From Candidatus Aramenus sp. CH1 (GTDB lineage Archaea; Thermoproteota; Thermoprotei_A; Sulfolobales; Sulfolobaceae), in NCBI GenBank assembly GCA_022678445.1, contig JALBWU010000004.1, positions 62,001 through 126,000 of the forward strand: a DNA stretch of 64,000 bases. Reading direction: 5' to 3'. Both the position numbers and the translations under genes were made by a program. Shown here in pieces: positions 41,910-50,402 of the stretch; the stretch's first letter is position 1; each line of letters begins with the position of its first letter. The notes below the pieces were generated by a model. The model had not been told where the DNA came from, searched no databases, and saw only the letters and a list, made by a program, of their open reading frames with translations.

Positions 41910-42482
41910 TCACCTAAATATTATTCTCGACTTAGTAAATACCCTGCATCTCCTCCCTAGGTCACTCACGGTGTTAATGTTCCTAAGGGAGAGGAGGTTT
42001 GGGTCGACAAACGCTATTTCCTCTGTGCCCACTAGGTACACGCTCCTAGCGATTTCTATCAGATCCATAAGCCTACCCACGTTGTAACGTTTTATTAGCT
42101 CCGCCTTGTAGCACCCGAGGAGGGGCTGGGGCTCCTCTGTTATTGGCATGGAGACGTCGAAGTCCTTAGCGCATATTAGGTCGGCTACCTCTTTCTTTAT
42201 AAAAGGAAAATCGCACCCCGTTACGAATACCTTTTCCCTCTCCAGGAACGGTATTGCGAGCTTCAACGCGTACCCTGGCCCCCTTCTCTCCCTGTCCTCA
42301 ACGAAGACGTGGTCTACCCTGAGCCTCCTGTCAACGTGGGAGACCACTATGGGGCGGTCGAAGACCTTGGCCACCCTCTCTATCATCCTCTTCCCTGAAA
42401 TGCAGAACTCGCACTTGTCGCTGCCGAACCTCTTCGAGAAACCACCGGACAAGATAACGGCGTCATAGGAGTCTCTGTACAA
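41910..42482 (-). CDS. mobA: MobA-like molybdenum cofactor guanylyltransferase
   Basis: About 190 residues. AVILSGGFSKRFGSDKCEF is the GTP-binding loop with conserved lysine; VTGCDFPFI holds the metal-binding aspartate. It attaches GMP to molybdopterin, or acts on a related pterin. The start codon is uncertain: TTG 42482 has ggtga 9 bp upstream; GTG 42494 and the far ATG 42530 are alternatives. It overlaps the end of moeA. Confidence 0.84.
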   Translation of the reverse strand: MYRDSYDAVILSGGFSKRFGSDKCEFCISGKRMIERVAKVFDRPIVVSHVDRRLRVDHVFVEDRERRGPGYALKLAIPFLEREKVFVTGCDFPFIKKEVADLICAKDFDVSMPITEEPQPLLGCYKAELIKRYNVGRLMDLIEIARSVYLVGTEEIAFVDPNLLSLRNINTVSDLGRRCRVFTKSRIIFR

Positions 42483-43614
42483 TAACCTTGTCACCTTTCC
42501 TATACGTAACCCCTCTCTTGAGAACCCCAAAAGCGTTAGCCTTATTTATTTCGTTGTATAGCCCTACTCCCCACCTCAGTGGAAACGCCTTACCGCCGTC
42601 AACGTAGAAGAGGTAGACTGAGTCCATCCTGTGGTTCACCTCAACGTCGATTGCCAGCTCCACCTGTTCGTACCTCCTGACCTCGACGCCGAGGAACCGG
42701 GAGATCAGCCCAAGCCCGTACTCGTGGAAGGAAGTCACTGCCGAGACCACTTGGCCTGGCAGGACCAAAACTGGCTTTCCCTGTATTAACCCTACTCCTC
42801 CTCTCTTTATTACGTTAACTGAGACGCCCTCAAACAGCAGCTGTCCCATCCTCTCTATAACCCTCTTCACGTAGTCCTTCTCTCCCATCGACGATCCCCC
42901 GATGGAGATTACAAAGTCGTGTTCTATCGCCATCTTCATCATCTCGACAACGCTGTCTTCCCTGTCCCTAGCCACCCCTAGGTAGATTGGCCTCCCAAAA
43001 CGCCTAAGCAAGGGGAAGAGTATGGGCGAGATAGAGTCCGGTGTGCCTTCGCCCTCTTTTCCCATTTCAACTATCTCGTCCCCGTTGGCGAACACAGCAA
43101 AGGACAAGTCAAGAACCCTTAGCCTTTTCTTTCTCTGGTAAGACAAGATGCCTAGGTGGTACGGCCTAACTTCCTCTCCCCTCCTGATGATCAGTTCTCC
43201 CTTCTTGACGTTGTCCCCCTTCCTTATGATGTCCTTTCCTTCGAAGGTCTTTTCCCCTACCTCCAAGTAGTCGTCAACCACCTTTACTCCCTCAACCCTT
43301 ACAACGCAGTTCGCTCCCTCGGGGATTGGGGCACCAGTAGTCACGTAGTACGCCTCTCCTTCCTTGAGCTTTGGAACCTCCTTGGTTGAGGGGTATACCT
43401 TGCCCGCTATCTTCAGCCTTTTTCCCGAGTCTTTGACGTTTATCGCAAAGCCGTCCATGGCCGAAATGTTCGTTGCTGGGATGTCTAACTCGCTGTAGAC
43501 GTCCTCAACTACCACTCTTCCAACGGCCTCAAGTAGGTCTACCTCAGCTACCTTAGGCGTGAAGAACAAGGCCTCGATCTTTTTCCTCGCTTCCTCTAAT
43601 GGGATAAGCATCAT
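42463..43614 (-). CDS. moeA: molybdopterin molybdenumtransferase (MoeA)
   Basis: About 383 residues from ATG 43614 (or ATG 43611). IPATNISAMDGFAI, VTTGAPIPEGAN, IRKGDNVKKGE and ISIGGSSMGEKDYVKR are the conserved blocks of MoeA, which inserts Mo or W into adenylated molybdopterin. The frame continues to 43752, but a TATA box (minus strand, 43631-43640) sits about 25 bp before ATG 43611, so the extension is not translated. Confidence 0.92.
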   Translation of the reverse strand: MMLIPLEEARKKIEALFFTPKVAEVDLLEAVGRVVVEDVYSELDIPATNISAMDGFAINVKDSGKRLKIAGKVYPSTKEVPKLKEGEAYYVTTGAPIPEGANCVVRVEGVKVVDDYLEVGEKTFEGKDIIRKGDNVKKGELIIRRGEEVRPYHLGILSYQRKKRLRVLDLSFAVFANGDEIVEMGKEGEGTPDSISPILFPLLRRFGRPIYLGVARDREDSVVEMMKMAIEHDFVISIGGSSMGEKDYVKRVIERMGQLLFEGVSVNVIKRGGVGLIQGKPVLVLPGQVVSAVTSFHEYGLGLISRFLGVEVRRYEQVELAIDVEVNHRMDSVYLFYVDGGKAFPLRWGVGLYNEINKANAFGVLKRGVTYRKGDKVIVQRLL

Positions 43615-43640
43615 TAATAAGTCCTCAAAGAAATATATAT
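43612..43640. promoter_or_regulatory. interleaved divergent promoters, moeA / mobB
   Basis: cattaataag (43612-43621) lies about 23 bp before the mobB ATG 43639 and overlaps the moeA start codons. atatatattt, read on the minus strand (43631-43640), lies about 25 bp before moeA and overlaps the mobB start codon. Confidence 0.55.
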
Positions 43641-44121
43641 GGTCTGCATATTCCAAGTGATAGGTAAGAAGGACACTGGAAAGACGAAGGCCATAGAGCT
43701 TGCCACCAAGATGTTGACGCAGAAGGGCCTCTTCGTTGCTACAGTGAAGCATTCACATCACGTGATAAACCCCGAGAACAAGGACACATCCAGGTTTATG
43801 AGGGCAGGAGCAAAGGTGGTGCTCTTCCACAGCAACGACTGCGCTATCTTCTTTCCCTGCTTTGATTACCTAAGGCTACTCCCAGCTGACGTGGTCATGA
43901 TTGAGGGGTTTAAGGACTTGAACTTGGGAAAGAAGTTCGAGATAACTAAGGTAGAGGAGGCTGAGGAGATAGCGAGGCGGATAGTGAAGGAGGCTGAGGA
44001 ATGCGCGCAAGAAGTTAAGATGGAGGTAAACGGGAGAAAAGCTGAGAGGAGTTTCGAGAACTTGATAATATTTAATTTGATGAGGTCTCTCAACATTAGG
44101 GAGGTCAAACTAGTTGATTGA
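43639..44121 (+). CDS. mobB: molybdopterin-guanine dinucleotide biosynthesis adaptor MobB
   Basis: A 160-residue P-loop GTPase. VIGKKDTGKTKAIELAT is the Walker A and TVKHSHHV the switch-like motif of MobB, followed by VVMIEGFKDL. It assists MobA in cofactor maturation. Divergent from moeA-mobA. Confidence 0.9.
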   Translation: MVCIFQVIGKKDTGKTKAIELATKMLTQKGLFVATVKHSHHVINPENKDTSRFMRAGAKVVLFHSNDCAIFFPCFDYLRLLPADVVMIEGFKDLNLGKKFEITKVEEAEEIARRIVKEAEECAQEVKMEVNGRKAERSFENLIIFNLMRSLNIREVKLVD

Positions 44122-44797
44122 AGGTTCGGAAGTAGTGTCACTAGAGTGCAGCGCCTCAGCGCTTGACGCCATGTTTTTCATGAAGAGTCGAAACATAAGG
44201 AGAGTAGTTATAACGTGTGATGGGAAGCCCGCTGGCTTATTTACTGTGGATGAGGCACTTAGACAAATACTCTTCTCCACGGAGACTAGGCTAAGGGACG
44301 TCAAGCTAAAGCCCTTGGTCTACGTTAAGGCCAACGAGCCAAGGGAGATAGCGACTGCGATGGTTAAGAACAACGTTGACGCAGTGCTCTACAAGGACAC
44401 AATAGTCACCGAAAAAGACGTGGTCTTCTCGATGTCTTGGGGAAGTGAGAAGGTATCATTATTGGCCAGGTCTGCCATTACCGTGGAGAGCTTCACTAGC
44501 GTCTCCACGGCTATCGAGATAATGACTACTCACTCCATAAGGCACTTGCCAGTAGTGGAGAAGGAGCCTAGGGGAATGATATCTGCTAGGGACATAGTTT
44601 ACTTTTACGTGGATAAGCTAGAGGTCGACGTATCAGTATCTCAAGTAATGTCCCCGGGACTAGTTGCCGTTGACGAGGGGTCCACTTTAAATAGAGCTGT
44701 AAATTTAATGAAAAACAAAAACATTGGGAGCCTTTATGTTAACGGAAAAAAGATAATTACTTTAAAGGACTTCATCAAATATTTGGCTAATGTCTGA
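44114..44797 (+). CDS. tandem CBS-domain protein
   Basis: A 227-residue protein consisting of about four CBS motifs (two Bateman pairs); HSIRHLPVVEKEPRGMISARD is the clearest (its second half: the typical PVV...G.IS..D). Such modules bind AMP, ATP or SAM and sense energy state. Start TTG 44114 overlaps mobB by 8 bp; the end overlaps the methyltransferase gene by 8 bp, suggesting one operon. Confidence 0.85.
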   Translation: MIEGSEVVSLECSASALDAMFFMKSRNIRRVVITCDGKPAGLFTVDEALRQILFSTETRLRDVKLKPLVYVKANEPREIATAMVKNNVDAVLYKDTIVTEKDVVFSMSWGSEKVSLLARSAITVESFTSVSTAIEIMTTHSIRHLPVVEKEPRGMISARDIVYFYVDKLEVDVSVSQVMSPGLVAVDEGSTLNRAVNLMKNKNIGSLYVNGKKIITLKDFIKYLANV

Positions 44798-45503
44798 AAT
44801 TCTCGACATGTTCGCCTGCCCAATCGACGGTACGAAGATTGACGCTAACCTAACCTGTGAGAAGGGACATAGATTTTCGTACATAGACGGCATTTACGAC
44901 TTTTTGGGCAAAGAAGTGAAGACTCACGACGTCTTGGAAAAGGTTACGCCCATATACGAGAACGTGTGGGCCCCCCTAGGCTTCTTAATCACTGCAGGGA
45001 GGACTTACTCCTCGATTATGGAAGAGGCGGGGAATTACGTCAGCGGGAAGGTCGTTCTGGATGTGGGCACAGGTACTGGAAAGCTTTTCGACTACGCCGG
45101 TTGCGAGAGATGCGTAGGACTAGACATATCAACCAAGTTTCTGAGGGCTATGCTCTCTAAGAGGTCCAAAGTGATCGCTGTGAAAGGGGACGCAAGGAAG
45201 CTTCCCTTCAAAGCAGAGGTGTTTGACGGAGTAGCGTCGCTGTTTGTTTTACACATGTTGGATAATCCGTCCTTAGCAGTCCACGAGATTTCGAGGGTGA
45301 TGAAGAGGGAGGCGCGTTGCGCTATAGGGATATTAACCAGCGGAAACTTCATAGCATCCATTTTGGGCAAGTGGTGGAAAATCAGCCTAAAGCACAGGGA
45401 CTTCTACCTTTCCTCGATCAAGGAGGCGGGCCTTGAATTAGAGGACAGCAAAAGGATGGGCCCTTGGCTCCTACTTAAGTGTAAAAAATCAGGGCATTTT
45501 TAG
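44790..45503 (+). CDS. SAM-dependent methyltransferase with N-terminal zinc-binding segment
   Basis: A 237-residue class I methyltransferase. The N terminus has a Trm112-like metal site (FACPIDG...TCEKGHRF). Motif I is VLDVGTGTGKLFDYAG; post-I VGLDIS; then GDARKLPF and an LHMLDN motif IV. The substrate is unknown. Ends with a 15-bp overlap of a convergent membrane-protein gene. Confidence 0.82.
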   Translation: MSEILDMFACPIDGTKIDANLTCEKGHRFSYIDGIYDFLGKEVKTHDVLEKVTPIYENVWAPLGFLITAGRTYSSIMEEAGNYVSGKVVLDVGTGTGKLFDYAGCERCVGLDISTKFLRAMLSKRSKVIAVKGDARKLPFKAEVFDGVASLFVLHMLDNPSLAVHEISRVMKREARCAIGILTSGNFIASILGKWWKISLKHRDFYLSSIKEAGLELEDSKRMGPWLLLKCKKSGHF

Positions 45504-45902
45504 GAGCGATATGGCGAAGAGGACGAAACTCACTCCCTCTCCGAGTTCAGCTAATCTGTCGAGCAGACCGCTCAAGAATAGGGCGTATGCACCTATGTAA
45601 GCTCCTATTATTATCCCGAATATGAATATGCCTTGAATGAAGTAAATGGTTAGGTCGCTCTTCTCCCCCATGATGAGGTAGTAAAGCCTCTTGTCTCCAG
45701 TGATCCCGAAGACTAGCCTCTCAAAGCCTATTACGATGCCTACAAAGTAGAACGGGTATGGATTGAAGTTCAGCGCAACGCCCAGAAGCTGGCTAAGGCT
45801 AAAGTGAATCGTCAGAACCAGGTACAGGGCACTGCCAAACATCAGTAGCCCTATTAGGGAACTGCCCAGCCTGTTGGCTAATACACTATCGAGATTGGCC
45901 AT
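45489..45902 (-). CDS. four-helix membrane protein, unknown
   Basis: A 137-residue protein with about four transmembrane helices. MANLDSVLAN at ATG 45902 is taken as the start because the 36 residues further upstream are basic, overlap the preceding gene and look like a shadow. It overlaps the glycine-zipper gene by 25 bp, so the two likely act together in the membrane. Confidence 0.68.
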   Translation of the reverse strand: MANLDSVLANRLGSSLIGLLMFGSALYLVLTIHFSLSQLLGVALNFNPYPFYFVGIVIGFERLVFGITGDKRLYYLIMGEKSDLTIYFIQGIFIFGIIIGAYIGAYALFLSGLLDRLAELGEGVSFVLFAISLLKMP

Positions 45903-46300
45903 CCCCACACACCTACCAGTCTTTCTCCCATCTCTATATCTATTAACTCGCCCAAAATAAGCCCACCTAGCAAGCCGAGTATCATCCCGCCAATCCCGCC
46001 AAGTTGCCATCCTATGCCAGCGCCAAGTACACCACCGATGCCTTTACCTAAGTACTTGTCCTGGACTTGATAGACTACAGCGAAGTCGTGTCCGCCCGTC
46101 TTCCCCTCTCTGGAAAGTAGGTAGGCCAAGTCAACCAGTGCCTCCTTCAGCTCGTTGAGATCGTTGGACTTATATAGGGCCGTGTAAACTTCTCTGTTGC
46201 CATCTTTTCTGTAATAGAGTGGGATGAACCCGGCCTTCTTGAACGTCAACAAGGAGCTCCTAGGGGATCCACTGTTCACCTTGACAACTAACTTATACAT
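45878..46300 (-). CDS. glycine-zipper membrane-associated protein, unknown
   Basis: A 140-residue protein: an N-terminal soluble α/β part (about 1-75), then a glycine-rich hydrophobic hairpin GIGGVLGAGIGWQLGGIGG continuing LGLLGGLILG (about 87-117), the pattern of glycine-zipper membrane insertions. ATG 46300. Function unknown; likely a partner of the downstream four-helix protein. Confidence 0.68.
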   Translation of the reverse strand: MYKLVVKVNSGSPRSSLLTFKKAGFIPLYYRKDGNREVYTALYKSNDLNELKEALVDLAYLLSREGKTGGHDFAVVYQVQDKYLGKGIGGVLGAGIGWQLGGIGGMILGLLGGLILGELIDIEMGERLVGVWGWPISIVY

Positions 46301-46403
46301 ACATTCTAGTTTGAGAAAACACCTTTAATAACTTTCTTAAGTTCGAATTGTTAGCCTCAATCTTTTTACATAGTAAGCCAAGTAATTGTTTGGAGAGTCC
46401 ACC

Positions 46404-46652
46404 ATGGACTTAGATAGGAAAAAATTCTACGCAGTTGTGAGGGTAGATAACTTGGATCTACCTGAGGTTGTGACTAAATCAAGTTTTCATTCACACATTT
46501 CCTCAGCCGTAGACGAGGCAATAGAGAACCTCAAGCAGTACCTAAAGAACAACGGTATAAACGGCAAGTTCGACACCCACATAGAGGTCTTCGCCAAGGA
46601 GGAGTCAGTTTGTAGGCTTATCGAGATTATTAAAGCCAAAGTCAAAGCTTAA
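46404..46652 (+). CDS. small protein upstream of a DtxR regulator, unknown
   Basis: An 82-residue α/β protein from ATG 46404 (TTG 46386 would add six residues). [17 protein letters not shown] begins a β-α-β pattern of a ferredoxin-like fold. HSH at about 28-30 and a HIEVF near the end could bind metal. It lies 4 bp before the DtxR gene, so a role in metal sensing is conceivable but unproven. Confidence 0.65.
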   Translation: MDLDRKKFYAVVRVDNLDLPEVVTKSSFHSHISSAVDEAIENLKQYLKNNGINGKFDTHIEVFAKEESVCRLIEIIKAKVKA

Positions 46653-46656
46653 TATA

Positions 46657-47286
46657 ATGGTTGAACTCTCCGAGCCCCTGGAAAACTACTTGAAGGAGAT
46701 TTACGAGATTGAGGCCCAGAGGGGCCACGCAAAGGTCTCCGAGCTGATCGTGGCCTTTAACGTGTCACCTGGGACCATAAGCAAGGCAATAAGCAGGCTG
46801 GAATTCCTCGGGCTAATAGTGAGGGATAGAAAGGGGATAAGGCTTACGCCGGAGGGAAGGCGACTGGCCGAGAGGTTGATAAGGTCTCATAGGCTCTCAG
46901 AGAGACTGTTGACGGACGTGTTGGGCCTCGACTGGATTAGGGCCCACGAGATAGCCCACAAGTTAGAGCACATATGGCCAAACGACGTCCTAGACAAGAT
47001 AGACGCAGTGTTGGGCTTCCCGTCAACGTGTCCACACGGGCACCCAATACCGGGAAGGGGAGAAGTAAAGGGAACCCCACTTTCGCAGACGCAGTCTGGC
47101 TCATACAAGGTAGTCATGATAGTAAAGGAAGAGGAGTGGATACTAAGGGAGGCTGAAAAGATGGGGCTAATCCCAGGGAGGGTGATATCTGTCAAGAGGG
47201 AAGGGGACAAGGTCTTCCTGGAGGTGGACGGTAAACTCGTAGAGGTGCCAAGGGCCCTCGTGGAGCAGGTGATGGTAAACGCCTGA
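46657..47286 (+). CDS. DtxR/MntR-family metal-dependent repressor
   Basis: A 209-residue regulator. Winged helix [20 protein letters not shown]...[17 protein letters not shown] (about 5-51), dimer/metal domain with [20 protein letters not shown] and CPHGHPIPG (metal-ligand Cys/His/Glu set), then a C-terminal SH3-like domain (about 140-205). Whether iron or manganese is sensed cannot be told. It lies just upstream of a DUF2250-like gene and an MFS transporter. Confidence 0.9.
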   Translation: MVELSEPLENYLKEIYEIEAQRGHAKVSELIVAFNVSPGTISKAISRLEFLGLIVRDRKGIRLTPEGRRLAERLIRSHRLSERLLTDVLGLDWIRAHEIAHKLEHIWPNDVLDKIDAVLGFPSTCPHGHPIPGRGEVKGTPLSQTQSGSYKVVMIVKEEEWILREAEKMGLIPGRVISVKREGDKVFLEVDGKLVEVPRALVEQVMVNA

Positions 47287-47299
47287 GCTAAACGAACTA

Positions 47300-47647
47300 A
47301 TGAAGAAGATTCTCGTGCACATATACAAGTACGGCCCAGACAACCCTTGGTATATGGCGAGGAGGCTCTTAGGCGAGAGCGGTTGGGCTCCAAAGTACAA
47401 CGAGGACGAAATAGACCTGGCTTGTAGGGAGCTCGAGAAGATGGGCTACTTAACTAGGTTCCAGGGAGCGTTAAAGAAGTCCGTGACGTCTTCAGTCAAA
47501 CCCTGGCTAAAGGTGAAGGCAAAAGAAATGGGGCACAAACCTAAGGGTATTTACTTTGACCTAACCAAGGAAGGTAGGAAGGTAGCCTCACAGCTGTACA
47601 AGGAGTTTAGGGAAAATGAAACTAGTAAAGGCGTTAAGGGAAAATAA
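47300..47647 (+). CDS. winged-helix-like protein, DUF2250-like
   Basis: A 115-residue basic protein. IYKYGPDNPWYMARRLLG...LACRELEKMGYL followed by FDLTKEGRKVASQLYKEF has the outline of a winged-helix domain and resembles the archaeal DUF2250 family as I recall it. It lies 13 bp after the DtxR gene and overlaps the transporter gene by 32 bp. Confidence 0.68.
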   Translation: MKKILVHIYKYGPDNPWYMARRLLGESGWAPKYNEDEIDLACRELEKMGYLTRFQGALKKSVTSSVKPWLKVKAKEMGHKPKGIYFDLTKEGRKVASQLYKEFRENETSKGVKGK

Positions 47648-48782
47648 GGGCTACAGGTATTACTGGTTCGCCACTTCCCTTATGCACGTCTCTGGGGTAA
47701 TGTACACTATAGCAGTGGCCTACCTCCTACTCCGGCTCTCCGCTCCCTTATACGTCGGAGTGTCGGGTATATCCATGGTGATATCCGCACTAGCTCCGTT
47801 CCCCTCTGGTTTCCTCGCTGACAGGGTAAACAGGAAGAGGACACTTGTCCTGCTAAGGGTTCTACAAGGGGTCTTCATAATAACCTCTTCCTTTGGGGTC
47901 CTCGCCTTAGTGATGTCTTACTTGGCGGTCACCTTCTTGGTCTCCTTTTCTTCTCCCTTTTCCGCAGGGATAATCCAGTCCGTACTTAAGAGGGGAGAGG
48001 TAATAGGGGCAACATCCCTCAATTCCCTTACAATATCCTTGTTCTCCTTAACCGGAGGAGTCCTAGCCCTAGCCTTCCCTCTCCTGGGAACCCTAACCTT
48101 TTTGTTCCTCACCTCTGCGTTCAGAGTGCTCTCGGCCGTGGTCATTTCCCTAATCCCGCTCAGCAGAGGAATGGTGGAAAAAGAAAGCCTTTCCTTGAGC
48201 GACATGAAGCTCTCAATACTCGTGTTCTCCGTGGCCTTTGCCTTTGTCGGCATAGCCCCCGTCATTGTGAACAGCTACGCCTTTGACGTCTTTAAGGACG
48301 AGCAGAGCTTAGCGCTGGTCTCGGCGTTTACCACTGTAGGTAGCGGAGTTGGAGCTTTCCTGTCCTCGAGGTTCAGCGAGAGGTTTCTCCTCACTACCGC
48401 AATACTGGGTGCCCTAGGGTTGGGGGTGTCCATGATCTCCATGTCCCTATTCAAGGACTACGCCGTCTTTACGTTAGTTGTCATTAGGGGAATTTTTACG
48501 TCGTTCCAGAACGTGAGCTGGAGGTCGATAATGAGGCTTAACGTTCCAAACCAAGTGATGGGAAGGGTCTGGGGTAGCGTGAAGACGCTCTCTTCAATAG
48601 TGGGGGGCGCGTTTAGCGTAGTATATTCCACGTTTTCTGTATATCCAGGGACAGCACTAGATATCCTAGGGTTTTTAATTATCTTGTTCGGAATACTCTT
48701 GATAGGAATTGGACGAAATAGTAAGAAAGATCTTGGAGTTCTCAGACCCTTACCTAGTGCTGAAGGAAAAGGTGAAGATTGA
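47616..48782 (+). CDS. major facilitator superfamily transporter
   Basis: A 388-residue protein with about 12 hydrophobic helices. The loop FLADRVNRKRTLVLLR (about 67-82) after helix 2 is the MFS signature GxLaDrxGrkr. No substrate-specific residues recognised. It sits downstream of the DtxR-family regulator, so metal-linked export is one possibility. Its last 74 bp overlap the glycerate kinase frame. Confidence 0.85.
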   Translation: MKLVKALRENKGYRYYWFATSLMHVSGVMYTIAVAYLLLRLSAPLYVGVSGISMVISALAPFPSGFLADRVNRKRTLVLLRVLQGVFIITSSFGVLALVMSYLAVTFLVSFSSPFSAGIIQSVLKRGEVIGATSLNSLTISLFSLTGGVLALAFPLLGTLTFLFLTSAFRVLSAVVISLIPLSRGMVEKESLSLSDMKLSILVFSVAFAFVGIAPVIVNSYAFDVFKDEQSLALVSAFTTVGSGVGAFLSSRFSERFLLTTAILGALGLGVSMISMSLFKDYAVFTLVVIRGIFTSFQNVSWRSIMRLNVPNQVMGRVWGSVKTLSSIVGGAFSVVYSTFSVYPGTALDILGFLIILFGILLIGIGRNSKKDLGVLRPLPSAEGKGED

Positions 48783-49911
48783 GGGCAACAAGCTCACCTA
48801 TGGGAACTTCAGCGTTACCTTCGAGAGACCCCTGCTTATCTCCGTGGGAAAGGCCTCATATAAGATGGCCAAGTTCTTCCTGGAGAGGGTAAAGCCCGTG
48901 AGAAGCATAGTAGTGACTCCCAAGGGCTCAAATGTGATGCTCGATGCCGAAGTCATAGAGTCCACGCATCCCAACGTCAGCGAGCTCAGCGTGAGGTCGG
49001 CAAGGGAGGTAAAGGAGGCTTTAGCAAAGGAGAACTACGACCTAGTCCTCTTCCTACTCTCTGGCGGTGCATCTGCCCTCATGGAAGATCCCCTTATACC
49101 CTTGGAGGAGTTTTACGAGCTCAACAGGGCCCTAGTCTCCTCTGGACTTTCCATAAACGAGATCAACGTAGTTAGGAAACACCTCTCCACGGTCAAGGGA
49201 GGCAACTTGGGCCTACTGTCCAGGGCCCCCGTGGTCACCTTTATAGTTAGCGACGTCCCGGGGAATGACGTGAGTAGCATCGGCAGTGGACCTACAGCCC
49301 CAGACCCCTCCACAGTGGAGGATGCAAGAGACATCCTCTCCAGGATAGGCCTCGAAAAGTACTCATCCTTTTTGAGAGAGACGCCAAAGAATCTAGAAAA
49401 CGTCAGGAACTTCGTTATCCTAGACAATATGCATGTGCTAAAACGCCTCTCTCAGATCCTCCTAAACCCCTTCATACTTACTTCAGAAATAAGGGGTGAG
49501 GCAAGTAGCCTTGGGGAAAACCTTGCCTCGATCTACAACTCCTCAATGGAGTACTCGATCCCCTTTTCCGGTAAGTTTTCACTAATAGTTGGAGGGGAGC
49601 CAGAGGTCACCATAAGGAAGGGGGAGAGGATAGGAAAGGGAGGGAGAAACGGAGAAGTCGCGTTATCTTTCCTAAAGTGGGTAAGGAAAAGGGGCAAGTT
49701 CAAGCTGTACGCCATAGCCACTGACGGTATAGACGGCAACAGCGAATACGCCGGTTGCGTTATAGACGAAGGATTTGACCTAGGCTACAGAGAGATAAGC
49801 GAAGCCCTGGCAAATCACTCCAGTTATGAGTTACTGGAGAAGTACAGGGTAACAGTAAAAACTGGGCTGACATACACTAACGTAAACAACGTCTACTTGC
49901 TTATCTCGTGA
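48709..49911 (+). CDS. glycerate 2-kinase (MOFRL/GckA family)
   Basis: A 400-residue enzyme that makes 2-phosphoglycerate from glycerate in the non-phosphorylative Entner-Doudoroff pathway. SVGKASYKMAKFFL, LLSGGASALMEDPL, NVVRKHLSTVKGG and SDVPGNDVSSIGSGPTAPDP are the conserved blocks; GRNGEVALSF is in the C-terminal MOFRL domain. TTG 48709 gives the family-type N terminus; GTG 48757 would shorten the overlap with the transporter to 26 bp. Ends with a 19-bp overlap of nuoB. Confidence 0.9.
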   Translation: MDEIVRKILEFSDPYLVLKEKVKIEGNKLTYGNFSVTFERPLLISVGKASYKMAKFFLERVKPVRSIVVTPKGSNVMLDAEVIESTHPNVSELSVRSAREVKEALAKENYDLVLFLLSGGASALMEDPLIPLEEFYELNRALVSSGLSINEINVVRKHLSTVKGGNLGLLSRAPVVTFIVSDVPGNDVSSIGSGPTAPDPSTVEDARDILSRIGLEKYSSFLRETPKNLENVRNFVILDNMHVLKRLSQILLNPFILTSEIRGEASSLGENLASIYNSSMEYSIPFSGKFSLIVGGEPEVTIRKGERIGKGGRNGEVALSFLKWVRKRGKFKLYAIATDGIDGNSEYAGCVIDEGFDLGYREISEALANHSSYELLEKYRVTVKTGLTYTNVNNVYLLIS

Positions 49912-50402
49912 TTCCTTATCTTCTTCTGTAGCATCAAGAGACCTCTGGCTATTGCCTCAGGTCTTGTTGGACAGCCTGGTAAGTAGATGTCGACCGGGAT
50001 CCCTATTTCCGATGGCAAGACCGTGTTGTAAGAGTTCCAGAATATCCCTCCCTCTAGACTACACGCGCCCATGGATATTACATACTTGGGCTCCGGCATC
50101 TGCTCCCACACTATCCTCGCCGCTCTGGCCATCTTCCTCGTCATAGTCCCCTCAATCACGAGCAAGTTTGATTGCCTTGCTGAGGAGAACGGAAGTAGGC
50201 CAAACCTTTCCCCGTCGAACCTCGCTGCGGCAAAGGCCCCGAATTCAGTTCCACAGCAACTGGTGGTAAGGTGAGGTGGCCACAGCGAGAAGGAAATTCC
50301 CCAGTCTATGAGTTTCTTGATGGGTTTCCTGTTGATTAACCATTGGGCCGCCTTTTTGGCTGCCTCCTCCACGTTTCCAACTAACAATAGCTCTTCAGTC
50401 AC
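49893..50402 (-). CDS. nuoB: NADH dehydrogenase-like (complex I) subunit B, unaccompanied
   Basis: A 169-residue Fe-S subunit. Cys49-Cys50 (TTSCCGTE), Cys114 (GACSLEGG) and Cys144 (LPGCPTRP) are the four ligands of cluster N2, which passes electrons to quinone. No nuoC, nuoD or nuoH lies next to it: one side is glycerate kinase, the other is a 243-bp spacer. GTG 50402; a TATA-like aagtatataat, minus strand at about 50434-50445, may be its promoter. Confidence 0.9.
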   Translation of the reverse strand: MTEELLLVGNVEEAAKKAAQWLINRKPIKKLIDWGISFSLWPPHLTTSCCGTEFGAFAAARFDGERFGLLPFSSARQSNLLVIEGTMTRKMARAARIVWEQMPEPKYVISMGACSLEGGIFWNSYNTVLPSEIGIPVDIYLPGCPTRPEAIARGLLMLQKKIRNHEISK

